NCBI RefSeq assembly: GCF_013337115.1
Contig: NZ_SGWE01000005.1
Location: forward strand, 266,001-330,000
DNA: 64,000 nucleotides
Direction: 5' to 3'
Origin: Deinococcus sp. JMULE3
GTDB taxonomy: Bacteria > Deinococcota > Deinococci > Deinococcales > Deinococcaceae
Part shown: one piece after another, positions 9,149 through 17,844 of the stretch
Numbering within the stretch: the stretch's first letter is position 1
Layout of the letters: each line of letters opens with the position of its first letter
Position numbers and translations under genes: made by a program
Notes under the pieces: model-generated
What the model saw: only the letters and a program-made list of their open reading frames with translations
Databases searched by the model: none
What the model was told of the DNA's origin: nothing

Positions 9149-10311
9149 TGAGCACCGTCCGCGCCGAGCGCGTGGCGGAGCTGCGCGGCCCGCGCCCGCA
9201 GGTGCGCCGCCTCCCAGGAGTCCCCGCGCGCCGCGATGAGCGCCTCGGCGCCGCGCAGGGTCGCGGCGGCCCGCGCGCCCTGCCGCGCCTGCAGGAACGC
9301 CGCGGCGAGGTCCAGCTGCGCCGCCGGGTCGTGCGGGGACACGAACGCCCGCTGCCGCGCCCGCGCCAGATCCGGTGCGCCGGGGTCTGTCGCGACGCCG
9401 GGCGCCCCGGTGCGGCGTGCCGTGTCCGGTCCAGCGGCGTTCGGATCAGCGGTGGTCGGGCCAGCGGTGGTCTGGCGTGCGCTGTTCGGCGTCCACGCGG
9501 ATGACCCCGGACCTGGGCCGCTGGGGGCCGGGCGGGCCGCGCCAGATCCGGCAACCACGTCGGGCCGCCAGTCCGCCGGGCGGCGCAGCAGTACCGTCCC
9601 GCCCACGCGCACCTGCTCCAGGGTCTCCGTGACCGGCGGGCGCGGGTCGCTCGGCGCGAGCAGCAGCAGGCCCCCCGGGGCCAGGGCCGCGATCAGGTGC
9701 TCGCAGACCTGCTGCGCCGCGCCGGGCGTGAAGTAGATCAGCACGTTCCGGCAGGCGATCACGTCGAACCCGGCGTCCAGTGCGGGCCGCAGCAGGTTCT
9801 GCACCCGGAACTGCGCCCGCGCCCGCACCTCCGGCCGGACGTTCGCCTGCCCGTCCAGCGTGAACACCCGCGACACCCGGTCCGGCGGCGCGTCCCGCAA
9901 CGCCCGCAGCGGGTACACGCCCCCCGCCGCGGCCGCCACCGAGTCCGGGTTCAGGTCCGTGCCGAGCACCCGCGCGTCCACTCCGGCGCGCAGGCACGCG
10001 CCGAGCAGCGCGTACGCCTCCTCGCCCGTGGAACACCCGGCACTCCACAGGCGCGCCGGGCGGTCCAGGGCGCGCAGGGCCAGCGCCGCGGCGTCCAGCT
10101 GCTCCCCGAAGCGGTGGAACCACGTCTCGCCGACCGTGAACGCCGCCGCGACGTCCGCCGCGACGTCCGCGCGGGCCTCCGCCAGCCGCGCCAGGTCCGC
10201 CAGCGACCCGTGCGGCGCCGCCAGCCGCTGCAGGCGCGTCCCGGCCAGCCGCTCCAGCGGCGCGTTCCAGCGCAGGCCCGCCGTGCGTTCGAGCAGCTCG
10301 TCGAACTTCAC
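9145..10311 (-). CDS. CheR methyltransferase with C-terminal extension (WspC-like)
   Basis: This enzyme should methylate glutamates of the transducer using S-adenosylmethionine. Its core (residues 1-235) shows TVGETWFHRFG, WSAGCSTGEEAYAL (SAM site), GTDLNPDSV and VIACRNVLIYFTP, all typical of CheR. A variable T/P/A-rich linker (about 245-300) leads to a helical C-terminal block resembling a TPR, as in WspC. Two GTG codons stand side by side; I chose 10311 because it overlaps the preceding stop as GTGA, the pattern used by its neighbours. The other is 10314. Confidence 0.92.
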   Translation of the reverse strand: MKFDELLERTAGLRWNAPLERLAGTRLQRLAAPHGSLADLARLAEARADVAADVAAAFTVGETWFHRFGEQLDAAALALRALDRPARLWSAGCSTGEEAYALLGACLRAGVDARVLGTDLNPDSVAAAAGGVYPLRALRDAPPDRVSRVFTLDGQANVRPEVRARAQFRVQNLLRPALDAGFDVIACRNVLIYFTPGAAQQVCEHLIAALAPGGLLLLAPSDPRPPVTETLEQVRVGGTVLLRRPADWRPDVVAGSGAARPAPSGPGPGSSAWTPNSARQTTAGPTTADPNAAGPDTARRTGAPGVATDPGAPDLARARQRAFVSPHDPAAQLDLAAAFLQARQGARAAATLRGAEALIAARGDSWEAAHLRARAAQLRHALGADGAQ

Positions 10312-10643
10312 CACAGGACGCTCACCACCTGACCGTCCAGCACCGCCGGTCCGTGAGGCGTGACGTCCACGACCGGCCCGGCCTCGTCCACCCACCACGC
10401 CTCCCGCTCGGGGGACCGCACGAGCACCAGCCGCTGAGAGGCGTGCGGCACGCCGGGCGGCTGTCCCCACGCGGCGCGCGGGTCGTGGACCGGCAGCGTC
10501 TCGCCGCGCAGGTGCACCCGCGGCGGTCCGGGTGGCAGGTGCACCATCGGGTACAGGCGCTCCACCCGGTCCAGCGGCAGCAGGAACCGCGCCTCGCCGA
10601 CCCGCAGCAGCAGGGCCTGGGGCGCCGGGGTCACGGTGGTCAC
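10308..10643 (-). CDS. CheW-like coupling protein (WspB position), first gene of the chemosensory operon
   Basis: This is a short (111-residue) CheW-like protein: LLLRVGEARFLLPLDRVERLYPM, then VHLRGETLPVHD and a final VVSVLW. It is shorter than typical CheW (about 150), and the middle part is compressed. The start is GTG at 10643. Only 74 bases separate it from the end of the LuxR-type regulator on the same strand, and I see no convincing promoter there, so read-through from the two-component genes is possible. Confidence 0.75.
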   Translation of the reverse strand: MTTVTPAPQALLLRVGEARFLLPLDRVERLYPMVHLPPGPPRVHLRGETLPVHDPRAAWGQPPGVPHASQRLVLVRSPEREAWWVDEAGPVVDVTPHGPAVLDGQVVSVLW

Positions 10644-10717
10644 CTGCCCAGCTTACCCCCGCGTCCGGGTGGGGCCGCGCGAAAACCTCCCATTCGCCCG
10701 GACCTCCCGGTCGGTAC

Positions 10718-11431
10718 TCAGCGGAACGCGTCGCCGAGCAGGCCGAGGTCGGTGGCGCGGCGCACCGCCTCGGTGCGGTTCCCGGCGTTCAGTTTCCCCA
10801 GGATGCTACTGACGTGCACCTTCACGGTGCCCTCGCTGATGCCCATCTGGCTGGCGATGCGCTTGTTGGGGTGCCCGGCGGCCAGGGCGCGCACGACCTG
10901 CACCTCCCGCTCGGTCAGCACGCTCTCGCGCGGGCGGCTGAACCGGCCCCCGTCGGTCTCACTGCTCACGCCGCTGCGCTGCGGATGGAAGCTCCGCGCC
11001 GCTGGCGGCGTCCGCGTGAGGTGCTGCGCGAGCAGCTGCGCCACGCGCGGGTGGATGACCTGCTCGCCCCGGTGGACGCGCTGCAGCGCGCTGAGGATCT
11101 CCTCGATCTCGGCGCTCTTGAACAGGTACCCGCGCGCCCCGGCATTCAGGCCGCCGGTCATGTCCTCGACCTCCTCGAAGGTCGTGAGCAGCACCACGGG
11201 CGGCCCGCCCCGGCGGCGCAGTTCGGCGGTGGCGCTCACGCCGTCCATGACCGGCATGCGGACGTCCATCAGGATCACGTCCGGGTTCAGCGCCTGCGCG
11301 AGTTCCAGCGCGCGGGCGCCGTGCTCGGCCTGCGCGACCACCTGCACGTCGTCCTCGAGGTCCAGCAGCGACGCCAGTCCCTGCCGCACGAGCGGCTGGT
11401 CGTCCACGATCAGCACCCGCAGCGGCGTCAC
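10718..11431 (-). CDS. NarL/LuxR-family response regulator
   Basis: The 237-residue protein has an N-terminal receiver (phospho-Asp in VILMDVRMP, Lys in YLFKS) and a C-terminal LuxR-type HTH (LTEREVQVVRALAAGHPNK, then SEGTVKVHVSSIL). It should bind DNA when phosphorylated by the histidine kinase encoded just upstream. The GTG start at 11431 overlaps the kinase stop (GTGA). The target genes are not known; the chemosensory operon directly downstream is a candidate. Confidence 0.93.
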   Translation of the reverse strand: MTPLRVLIVDDQPLVRQGLASLLDLEDDVQVVAQAEHGARALELAQALNPDVILMDVRMPVMDGVSATAELRRRGGPPVVLLTTFEEVEDMTGGLNAGARGYLFKSAEIEEILSALQRVHRGEQVIHPRVAQLLAQHLTRTPPAARSFHPQRSGVSSETDGGRFSRPRESVLTEREVQVVRALAAGHPNKRIASQMGISEGTVKVHVSSILGKLNAGNRTEAVRRATDLGLLGDAFR

Positions 11432-12651
11432 GCGGGGTCACCGGGCAGCGGGAGCGTCAGGGTCAGTTCGAAGGTGTCCGCGCCGTCCCGGACGCGCAGC
11501 GTCCCGCCGAGTTCCTCCGCGCGGGCGCGCAGGCCACTCAGCCCCGCGCGGCCTGACGGCGGCCCGGGCGGCAGGCCCGGCAGGCGCGGGTTGCTCACGG
11601 TCAGTTCGATGTGGTCCCCCTGCGTGAGCCGGGCCGTGACCGGGCAGTCCGGAGCGTGCTTGTGCGCGTTCGTGAGGGCCTCCTGCAGCGCCCGGTACAC
11701 CGTGAGGTTGTGCGCCGAGGGCCACTCGCCGCGCACGCCGTCCGTGCGCAGGTGCGCCTCGCCGGGCCAGGTGCGGGTGAGGTCGCGCAGCGCCTCGCCC
11801 AGCGAGCCGTCCAGGTCCGGGGGTTTCAGGGTGGACACGACCTGCTGCAGGCCCCCGAGCGCCTCGCCGCTGCGCGCCATGACGTTGTCCAGCGCCGCCT
11901 GGATGCGCGGGTCGAGCGGGTCGCGCTGCTGCAGTTTCCGGACGCGCTGCGCCTCGAGCCGCAGCGCGGTCAGCTGATGGCCGAGCGTGTCGTGCAGTTC
12001 ACGCGACAGGTGCGTGCGTTCCTGCAGCGCCGCGTGCTGGAGTTCCACCGCCCGCAGCCCGCGCAGCTCGCGGTACGCGCGGCGCAGCGTGACCTGCTGG
12101 TCCTCGTGGCGCAGCATGAACTCGAACGCGGCGTACGTGAAGCCCCCCTGCGTCAGCGTCAGCACGACCAGGCCCAGCAGGCCCAGCCACTCCTCGGGGC
12201 TGCCCAGCGTCGCCAGTGGCGGGATCAGCAGGTAGATCACGATGCTCGCCACGAACAGCGCCGCGAACAGCGCCAGGGTGCCCTTCAGGCTCAGCCAGTA
12301 GCGCGCGACGACCGGCGTGACCAGCAGCGCGGCCGCCGGACGGTCCGCCCACACGACCAGCACGGTCACGGCGGCCGCCGCCGCCCACAGCGCGGCCGTC
12401 TCCAGTCGGCCCCGCGTGCCCGGCCGGACCGCCCACAGCGTCAGGGCGAACCACGCCGCCGCCAGCGCCGCGCGCGCGGCCACACTGGCCGGACTCTGGA
12501 GGGGCAGGGTCGGGTCCTCGCCGGGGTTGATCACGAGGCTGCGCAGGAACGTCGTCAGGATGCCCAGAGCGGCGAACACCACGACGGGCGTCACGCGCGG
12601 GCGGCGCAGGAACGCCCGCACGTCGCTGCGGCGCAGGAACGCACTCAGCAT
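11428..12651 (-). CDS. HisKA_3-type membrane sensor histidine kinase
   Basis: About five to six hydrophobic segments fill residues 20-165. A coiled segment follows, then the phospho-His box (LSRELHDTLGHQL) and an ATPase domain (ALQEALTNAHKHA, GRAGLSGLRARAEELGG). This is the DesK/LiaS/NarX-like architecture. I chose ATG 12651 (MLSAFLRRSD); a GTG at 12675 would add eight residues, and neither has a strong ribosome site. It forms a pair with the LuxR-type regulator. The 257 bases between it and the divergent peptidase gene must hold both promoters. Confidence 0.92.
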   Translation of the reverse strand: MLSAFLRRSDVRAFLRRPRVTPVVVFAALGILTTFLRSLVINPGEDPTLPLQSPASVAARAALAAAWFALTLWAVRPGTRGRLETAALWAAAAAVTVLVVWADRPAAALLVTPVVARYWLSLKGTLALFAALFVASIVIYLLIPPLATLGSPEEWLGLLGLVVLTLTQGGFTYAAFEFMLRHEDQQVTLRRAYRELRGLRAVELQHAALQERTHLSRELHDTLGHQLTALRLEAQRVRKLQQRDPLDPRIQAALDNVMARSGEALGGLQQVVSTLKPPDLDGSLGEALRDLTRTWPGEAHLRTDGVRGEWPSAHNLTVYRALQEALTNAHKHAPDCPVTARLTQGDHIELTVSNPRLPGLPPGPPSGRAGLSGLRARAEELGGTLRVRDGADTFELTLTLPLPGDPA

Positions 12652-12908
12652 CGGCGGTGAGGGGCGGAGCGGCACACGACTGGGCAGTCTAGTGCCCAGG
12701 GCGGGGCGGGCGCGCGGGCCACAGGGCGTATGTCGAAAGTGATACCCGCCCTACCTCTTCACGCGGATGCCAGCCGCCCGCATGGCTGCGTACCGTGAGA
12801 ACAGTCTGATGAACATGTGAAGCGCGGTCCCGGACGGCGCCGCGCCTGCACACCGCCCCCACTGCCCGCCCACTGCCCCCACACCAGCCCAACTCCGAGG
12901 AGACCCCC

Positions 12909-14792
12909 ATGACCACCCGACCCGCCCGCGCGGCCACCGGCGCCGCCGCGCTGCTCGCCCTGACCACCAGCCTCGTCGCCTGCAAGCCCCCCCAGACCCC
13001 CGAAGCGGACGCCCTGAAACCCTTCACCGGGCAGACGCTGACCTGGGCCGCGTGCGACCCCACCATCCTCGGCAGTGACCAGAGCCGCCTGTTCACGCAG
13101 ATCAGCGCGCGCCTGAGCTGCGCCGACCTGAGCGTCCCCCTGGACTGGAACCGCCCCGCCGCCGGGAAGGCCAGCGTGTCCCTGATCCGCTTCGCCGCCG
13201 CCGACAGCGCCAAGCGCCAGGGCGCGATCTTCTTCAACCCCGGCGGTCCCGGCGGGGACGGCCTGGCGTTCGCGCCCATCTACGGGTACCTGTGGTCCAG
13301 GGGCGGCGTGAAGACCCCGGCCGCCGCGAACCTGAAGACCATGACCGAGCAGTTCGACCTGATCGGCTTCTCCCCGCGCGGCGTGGGCGCCAGCAGCCGC
13401 CTGAACTGCGGCACGAACGAACTGAGCGACCCCATCCGCCCCCCCGCCACCGACCGCAGCGAGAAGAACGTCCAGGCCATGCTCCGCGAGGGCAAACTCG
13501 TCGCGCTGGCCTGCCAGAAGAACCCCCTGACCCCCTTCATCAACACCGACGCCACCGCCCGCGACCTGAACCTCGCGCGGCAACTGATGGGCGACCAGAA
13601 ACTGAACTACATCGGGTACTCCTACGGCACCTGGCTCGGCTCCTGGTACGCCAAGCTGTTCCCGCAGCACACCGGCCGCATGCTGCTCGACGGGAACACC
13701 TCCTTCAACGCGCCCTTCGAGGAGACCTTCGGGTACCAGCCCATGGCCTTCGAACGGGACTTCCGCGACTCGGTCGCCCCGTACCTGGCGCGGCAGCACG
13801 CGTACTTCGGGCTGGGTCAGTCCGGCGCGGCCGTGTACGCCGCGCAGAACGGCCTGGACGCCGACCTGCGCGCCATCACCAGCCGGTACATCGCGCAGTT
13901 CATGTACGGCCGCGACGACCTGCCCCTGATCGGCGTGATCCTGCGCGCCGCCGTGACCGTCAGCGCCCTGATCCAGGCCAACCCGCAGGCAGGCCCGGAC
14001 GAGCTGAGCGCCCTCGCCGCGCAGCAGACGTACCTGCCGGACGAGGCCGGGAACGAGGAAGCGCTCGGCGTCGCCCTGAACCTCATCCAGGTGCGCGAGG
14101 ACCTGCGCGGCGCGGCCCCCGCCCCGGTGGAACTCGACGCGTCCTCCTCGGTGTTCACCGCCGTCACCTGCAACGACACGCCCTGGAGTGCCGACCTGAA
14201 GGCCGTCCGCGCCCGCGACGAGCAGGAAGCCCGGGCGTACCCGCTGCTCGGCGGGGCGTCGGTCGCCAACGCCTGCTACCAGTGGAAGGGCGGCCCCAGC
14301 GTCGCTCAGCCCGCCATTCCCGCGAACATGCCGCCCCTGCTGATGCTCCAGAACGAACTCGACCCCGCCACCGCGCAGGAAGGCGCCCTGAATGCCCTGA
14401 ACAGCACGCCCGGCGCGAAGATGATCTTCATCGACGACGAACCGCAGCACGCCGCGTTCCCCTACGGCACCGCCTGCGTGGACACGCCCATCACCGAGTA
14501 CTTCCTGACCGGCAACCTGCCCACCGCGAAGAAGAGCGACTGCGCGGCCCTGCCGCTGCCCGGCGAGGCCAGCACCGTCCCGGTCCCGACTGCCCCGGGC
14601 AAGACCCTGAAGGTGCAGCGCGGCGCGCTGTGCGTCGCCCAGCCGGACCTCAGCGCCCTGGCGCTGCGCGAGCAGGACCTGCAGGCCGCCAGCCTCGGCG
14701 CCCGGCAGATCCTCACGGACAACACCCGCGCGTTCCTGACCCGCAGCGCCGACCCCGCCCAGGCCCGCCTGAACGTCCGCGACTGCCGCTGA
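12909..14792 (+). CDS. Secreted alpha/beta-hydrolase, tripeptidyl aminopeptidase-like (S33) lipoprotein
   Basis: This is an exported peptidase of 627 residues. The first 25 residues form a lipoprotein-like signal (SLVACK, Cys25). The hydrolase core follows with the oxyanion block FFNPGGPGGDG, DLIGFSPRGVGAS, and the nucleophile elbow GYSYGTWLG. The C-terminal TAP-like domain carries the acid (QNELDPAT) and the histidine (EPQHAAFPYG), together with cysteines likely to pair outside the cell. It probably releases peptides from N-termini outside the cell or in the periplasm. A ribosome site GAGGAG lies six bases before the ATG. It is transcribed alone, diverging from the sensor kinase. Confidence 0.9.
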   Translation: MTTRPARAATGAAALLALTTSLVACKPPQTPEADALKPFTGQTLTWAACDPTILGSDQSRLFTQISARLSCADLSVPLDWNRPAAGKASVSLIRFAAADSAKRQGAIFFNPGGPGGDGLAFAPIYGYLWSRGGVKTPAAANLKTMTEQFDLIGFSPRGVGASSRLNCGTNELSDPIRPPATDRSEKNVQAMLREGKLVALACQKNPLTPFINTDATARDLNLARQLMGDQKLNYIGYSYGTWLGSWYAKLFPQHTGRMLLDGNTSFNAPFEETFGYQPMAFERDFRDSVAPYLARQHAYFGLGQSGAAVYAAQNGLDADLRAITSRYIAQFMYGRDDLPLIGVILRAAVTVSALIQANPQAGPDELSALAAQQTYLPDEAGNEEALGVALNLIQVREDLRGAAPAPVELDASSSVFTAVTCNDTPWSADLKAVRARDEQEARAYPLLGGASVANACYQWKGGPSVAQPAIPANMPPLLMLQNELDPATAQEGALNALNSTPGAKMIFIDDEPQHAAFPYGTACVDTPITEYFLTGNLPTAKKSDCAALPLPGEASTVPVPTAPGKTLKVQRGALCVAQPDLSALALREQDLQAASLGARQILTDNTRAFLTRSADPAQARLNVRDCR

Positions 14793-14898
14793 CCCCCGAA
14801 CCTGCCCTGTCGAACCTGTCCTGACGCCCCGCCAGCCCTGAGTCCCTCCTGCCCCCTGCCCGACGGTGGGGGGCACTCGACGACCCCTGGAGCCCCGC

Positions 14899-15279
14899 AT
14901 GACCGTCCCCGCGCACCCACCGCTTCCGTCCCCCGAACAGCACCTCCAGCTCGGGCGGACCTGCCTGCGCCGCGCCCCGCGACCCACACGGCCCGGCTGC
15001 ACGCTCACCTGCTTCATGACCACCGAACCCGCCCCGGGGCTGACGTTCCACGTCCGCGTCACGTACGGACGCCGCCGGGCCGGGATGGTCACCGTGACGC
15101 CCGAGGCGCTCGCGCAGGGGCCGCAGGCCGCCCGTGACGCCCTGGCGTACCTGCTGCACCTGACCGAACACGACCTGCTGCCGCACCTGCCCGAAACGGC
15201 CCGCACGCCCCTGCTCGGCGTGTGGACCGCCGAAGGCTGCGCGCTGCGGGACCGGCACGCGGACCGGACGCGGCACTGA
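14899..15279 (+). CDS. Small hypothetical protein
   Basis: This 126-residue protein is not one I recognise. It has no signal or membrane segment. The middle (FHVRVTYGRRRAGMVTVTPEALA) looks like a beta hairpin followed by a helix, and the end contains a run of histidine- and leucine-rich residues (LLHLTEHDLLPHLPE). The ATG at 14899 has a CTGGAG ribosome site at 14888-14893. It follows the peptidase on the same strand by about 105 bases and converges on the pectin operon. Confidence 0.6.
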   Translation: MTVPAHPPLPSPEQHLQLGRTCLRRAPRPTRPGCTLTCFMTTEPAPGLTFHVRVTYGRRRAGMVTVTPEALAQGPQAARDALAYLLHLTEHDLLPHLPETARTPLLGVWTAEGCALRDRHADRTRH

Positions 15280-15303
15280 CCTGATCCACCTCGCCCGCGG
15301 CGT

Positions 15304-16485
15304 TCAGGGACCGATGCGGGCGAGGTACAGCGCGGGTTCGCCGTGCATGTCGCTGGTAAACAGCACGGCCTGCTCGTCCGGCGTGAAGGACGGGTGGGGG
15401 TGCGTGACCTGCCGGCTGCCCAGGTGGACCCGCCACGACGAGTGGTGGCCCGCCAGGGGACGGCTGGTGCGGGCGCGCAGGTCGAACAGGTGCAGGAACG
15501 GGTCCGGGTCGAACTGGTGCGCGGCCGCGTCGGCGACGTCCTCGGGGGGGCCGCTGCCGTCCCCGACAAGCAGGGAGCCGTCCGCGTTGCTCATCAGGTG
15601 CGAGCAGGGCGGCATGGGCATCAGCGTCTCGTTCGTCAGGGTGTCGGGGTCGGCGGCGCAGATCAGCCGCTCGCGCTGCCCGGCGCGGTACAGCACGTAG
15701 ATCAGCCGGGAGCCGTCGGGGACCCAGAATTCGTGCGTGCAGGACTCGCCGGGTACGTGCGGGCGCACGGCGCGCGGGTTCCGCCCGTCCTCGTCGATCA
15801 GCCACATGCGCCGCTGCACGAGGTCGTGCGGTCCCTCGTGGCAGTACGCGACGGTGGGGGCGCGCCCGCCCGCCGGGCCGCCGCCGGGTGGGTCGGGCCG
15901 GTACATGGGGTGACCCAGCCAGCGGGCCTCCTGATGGATGACCTGCGCGTGCCCGCTGCGCAGGTCGATGACGATCAGGCGGCAGCGGGGGTTCCGGAAG
16001 AAGGTATCGCGGAAGCCTGCCCAGGTGTCGAGCGGCAGCAGGTCCCCCTCGGCGACCTCGATGCCGACCATGTGCGTGCCCGCGCTGTTCGCCACCCAGG
16101 TGCCGTAGCCGCGCTGGCCGTCCGGGACGGTGTACACGACGTCCTCGCGCAGGGAGTCCAGGTGCACGCGGCGCAGTTCGCGCCCGCCCTTGACGTAGTA
16201 CGCGGCGCGGTCGTCGGGGCTCAGGAACGCGCCGAAGGTGTTGTCGCCGCTGCCCTCGGTCAGCTGCCGGGCCTCCCCGCTGCTCAGGTCCAGCAGGTAG
16301 AGGTTCCAGTCGCCGTCGAACAGGCCGCCGAACAGCAGCCGGTCGCCCGACTGCGTGAAGCAGCGCTGGTAGAAGTACGTGCGGTGGCAGGTGACGTCGG
16401 GCGGCGTGAGGCGCGTGACGGCCGCGCCGGTGTCCGGGTCGGTGAAGGTGTGGGGCGTCAGGAAGCGGAGCTGGCCTTTGGGCAC
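15304..16485 (-). CDS. ogl: Oligogalacturonate lyase (PL22 type), last gene of the pectin operon
   Basis: This cytoplasmic beta-propeller lyase would cut imported short oligogalacturonides by beta-elimination, releasing 4,5-unsaturated galacturonate for KdgF. The 393-residue length is normal for the family. The metal-site pattern of PL22 is visible near the C-terminus (RQVTHPHPSF: Gln, His and His in Q-x-x-H-x-H) together with the His in CTHEFW, and the catalytic His candidate is in YCHEGPHDLVQRRMW. There is no signal peptide, which fits an intracellular enzyme. It lies 34 bases after kdgF. Confidence 0.88.
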   Translation of the reverse strand: MPKGQLRFLTPHTFTDPDTGAAVTRLTPPDVTCHRTYFYQRCFTQSGDRLLFGGLFDGDWNLYLLDLSSGEARQLTEGSGDNTFGAFLSPDDRAAYYVKGGRELRRVHLDSLREDVVYTVPDGQRGYGTWVANSAGTHMVGIEVAEGDLLPLDTWAGFRDTFFRNPRCRLIVIDLRSGHAQVIHQEARWLGHPMYRPDPPGGGPAGGRAPTVAYCHEGPHDLVQRRMWLIDEDGRNPRAVRPHVPGESCTHEFWVPDGSRLIYVLYRAGQRERLICAADPDTLTNETLMPMPPCSHLMSNADGSLLVGDGSGPPEDVADAAAHQFDPDPFLHLFDLRARTSRPLAGHHSSWRVHLGSRQVTHPHPSFTPDEQAVLFTSDMHGEPALYLARIGP

Positions 16486-16519
16486 GGGAAGCCTCGGGTG
16501 CAGGAGTGGGGGGGTGGGG

Positions 16520-16867
16520 TCAGGGGCCGACGAGGTCCTCGCGGACCGGGGTGAACATGTCGAGCAGTTCCCCGGCGCTGACGGCGAGCGCCTCGTGCGG
16601 CACGCCGCCGGGAATGCTGAGGCTGTCCCCGGCGCGCAGGGTGTGGCGGGTGTCGCCCAGCACGAACTCGAAGGTGCCGGACAGGACCAGGGTCAGTTGC
16701 TCGTGCGGGTGCTCGTGGCGGTACCCGCGCGCGCCGCGCTCGAAGCGGACCTGCATGGCCATGAGTTGCTGCCCGCGCGCGACGAGTTTGCGGGTCACGC
16801 CGGGTTCGGCGGGGGACCAGTCGGCGCCCAGGGTCAGGGCGGGCGGGGTGGGGGCGGTATCGGTCAT
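16520..16867 (-). CDS. kdgF: Small cupin, KdgF-like (unsaturated uronate ring opening)
   Basis: This 115-residue single cupin shows HEHPHEQLTLVLSGTFEF and PGGVPHEALA, which supply the metal-binding histidines. KdgF converts 4,5-unsaturated galacturonate to 4-deoxy-5-keto-uronate, the step after the lyase. The length and the place between kdgK and the lyase gene support this role. Its ATG overlaps the kdgK stop (ATGA). Confidence 0.85.
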   Translation of the reverse strand: MTDTAPTPPALTLGADWSPAEPGVTRKLVARGQQLMAMQVRFERGARGYRHEHPHEQLTLVLSGTFEFVLGDTRHTLRAGDSLSIPGGVPHEALAVSAGELLDMFTPVREDLVGP

Positions 16868-17844
16868 GCAGTCTCCGGGTGGCGGGGCGTGAGAGGAAGG
16901 GGGGGCGGCAGGGCGCCCCGGTGGCGGATGACGTGCGCGGCACTGGCGTGCGCCGTGCGGGCGGCCTGTTCTGGCGGCTGGGCGCGGGTCAGGGCGTGCA
17001 GGAACGCGCCGTTCCAGGCGTCCCCGGCACCCGTGGTATCCAGCACGTCCGCGACGGGCGGGGCGGGCACATGCAGGGGCTCGCCGCCGGGCTCGCACAG
17101 CCACGCGCCGTGCGGGCCGTCCTTGAGAGCCACGGTCACGCCCAGCGCCGCAAAAGCCCTTGCGGTGCCGGGCGCATCCGATGGGATGTGCTCCAGCAGT
17201 GCGGCGTCCGCCGGGAAGCTCGGCAGCAGCAGGTCCACGCAGGGCAGCACCTCGTGCAGGGCGGCGCGGGCCGCGTCCAGGCCCCCACGCGCGGCCCACA
17301 GGCGCGGTCGGTGGTTCGGGTCGAACGCGACGCGCGTGCCGCACTGGCGGGCAAGCTGCGCGGCGTGCCGGGTGGCAGCCTGCGCCGAACCGCTGATCGC
17401 CTGCGTGATCCCCGACAGCAGCAGCGTCCCGCTGGCGGCGACGTACGTGGCGTCCACGTCCGCCGGGCTCAGCTGAGTAGCGGCGCTGTCCGCGCGGCGG
17501 TACGTGAACTCGCGCTCGCCGTCCGCGTGCAGTGAGATGAAGTACACGCCGTTCTCGCCGTCCACCAGCGGCGCGTGCGTCACGTCGATCCCCTCGGCCT
17601 GCCACGCGCGCCGCAGTCCGTGGCCGAACGGGTCGTTCCCGACGCGGCTGATGAACCCACAGCGGCTCCCGAGCCGGGCGGCACTCACCAGCGCGTTGAG
17701 GGTGTCCCCGCCGCAGGCGCGGGTCAGGTGCGGGGCGTCCCCAAGCGGGCCGTCGGCGCGCAGTTCGACCATGCACTCCCCGAGTGCGATCAGGTCCAGG
17801 GACCGTTCCGGGTGGGTCGCAGTGTCCGTCGCAGCACCAATCAC
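16864..17844 (-). CDS. kdgK: 2-keto-3-deoxygluconate kinase (PfkB family)
   Basis: This enzyme should phosphorylate 2-keto-3-deoxygluconate to KDPG with ATP. The N-terminus has GECMVELRADG and GGDTLNALVSAARLG, matching KdgK substrate-site sequences. The C-terminus has the PfkB signature DTTGAGDAWNGAF with the catalytic Asp. The 326-residue length is slightly over the family norm because of an N-terminal extension of about 15 residues. The GTG start at 17844 overlaps the eda stop (GTGA). Confidence 0.9.
   Translation of the reverse strand: MIGAATDTATHPERSLDLIALGECMVELRADGPLGDAPHLTRACGGDTLNALVSAARLGSRCGFISRVGNDPFGHGLRRAWQAEGIDVTHAPLVDGENGVYFISLHADGEREFTYRRADSAATQLSPADVDATYVAASGTLLLSGITQAISGSAQAATRHAAQLARQCGTRVAFDPNHRPRLWAARGGLDAARAALHEVLPCVDLLLPSFPADAALLEHIPSDAPGTARAFAALGVTVALKDGPHGAWLCEPGGEPLHVPAPPVADVLDTTGAGDAWNGAFLHALTRAQPPEQAARTAHASAAHVIRHRGALPPPLPLTPRHPETA

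Noticed and set aside
12759..15569. A 936-codon open frame on the minus strand
   Set aside because: It lies antisense to the secreted peptidase gene, which has a signal, catalytic motifs and a ribosome site. The product is low-complexity G/A/R/Q sequence, a by-product of high G+C.
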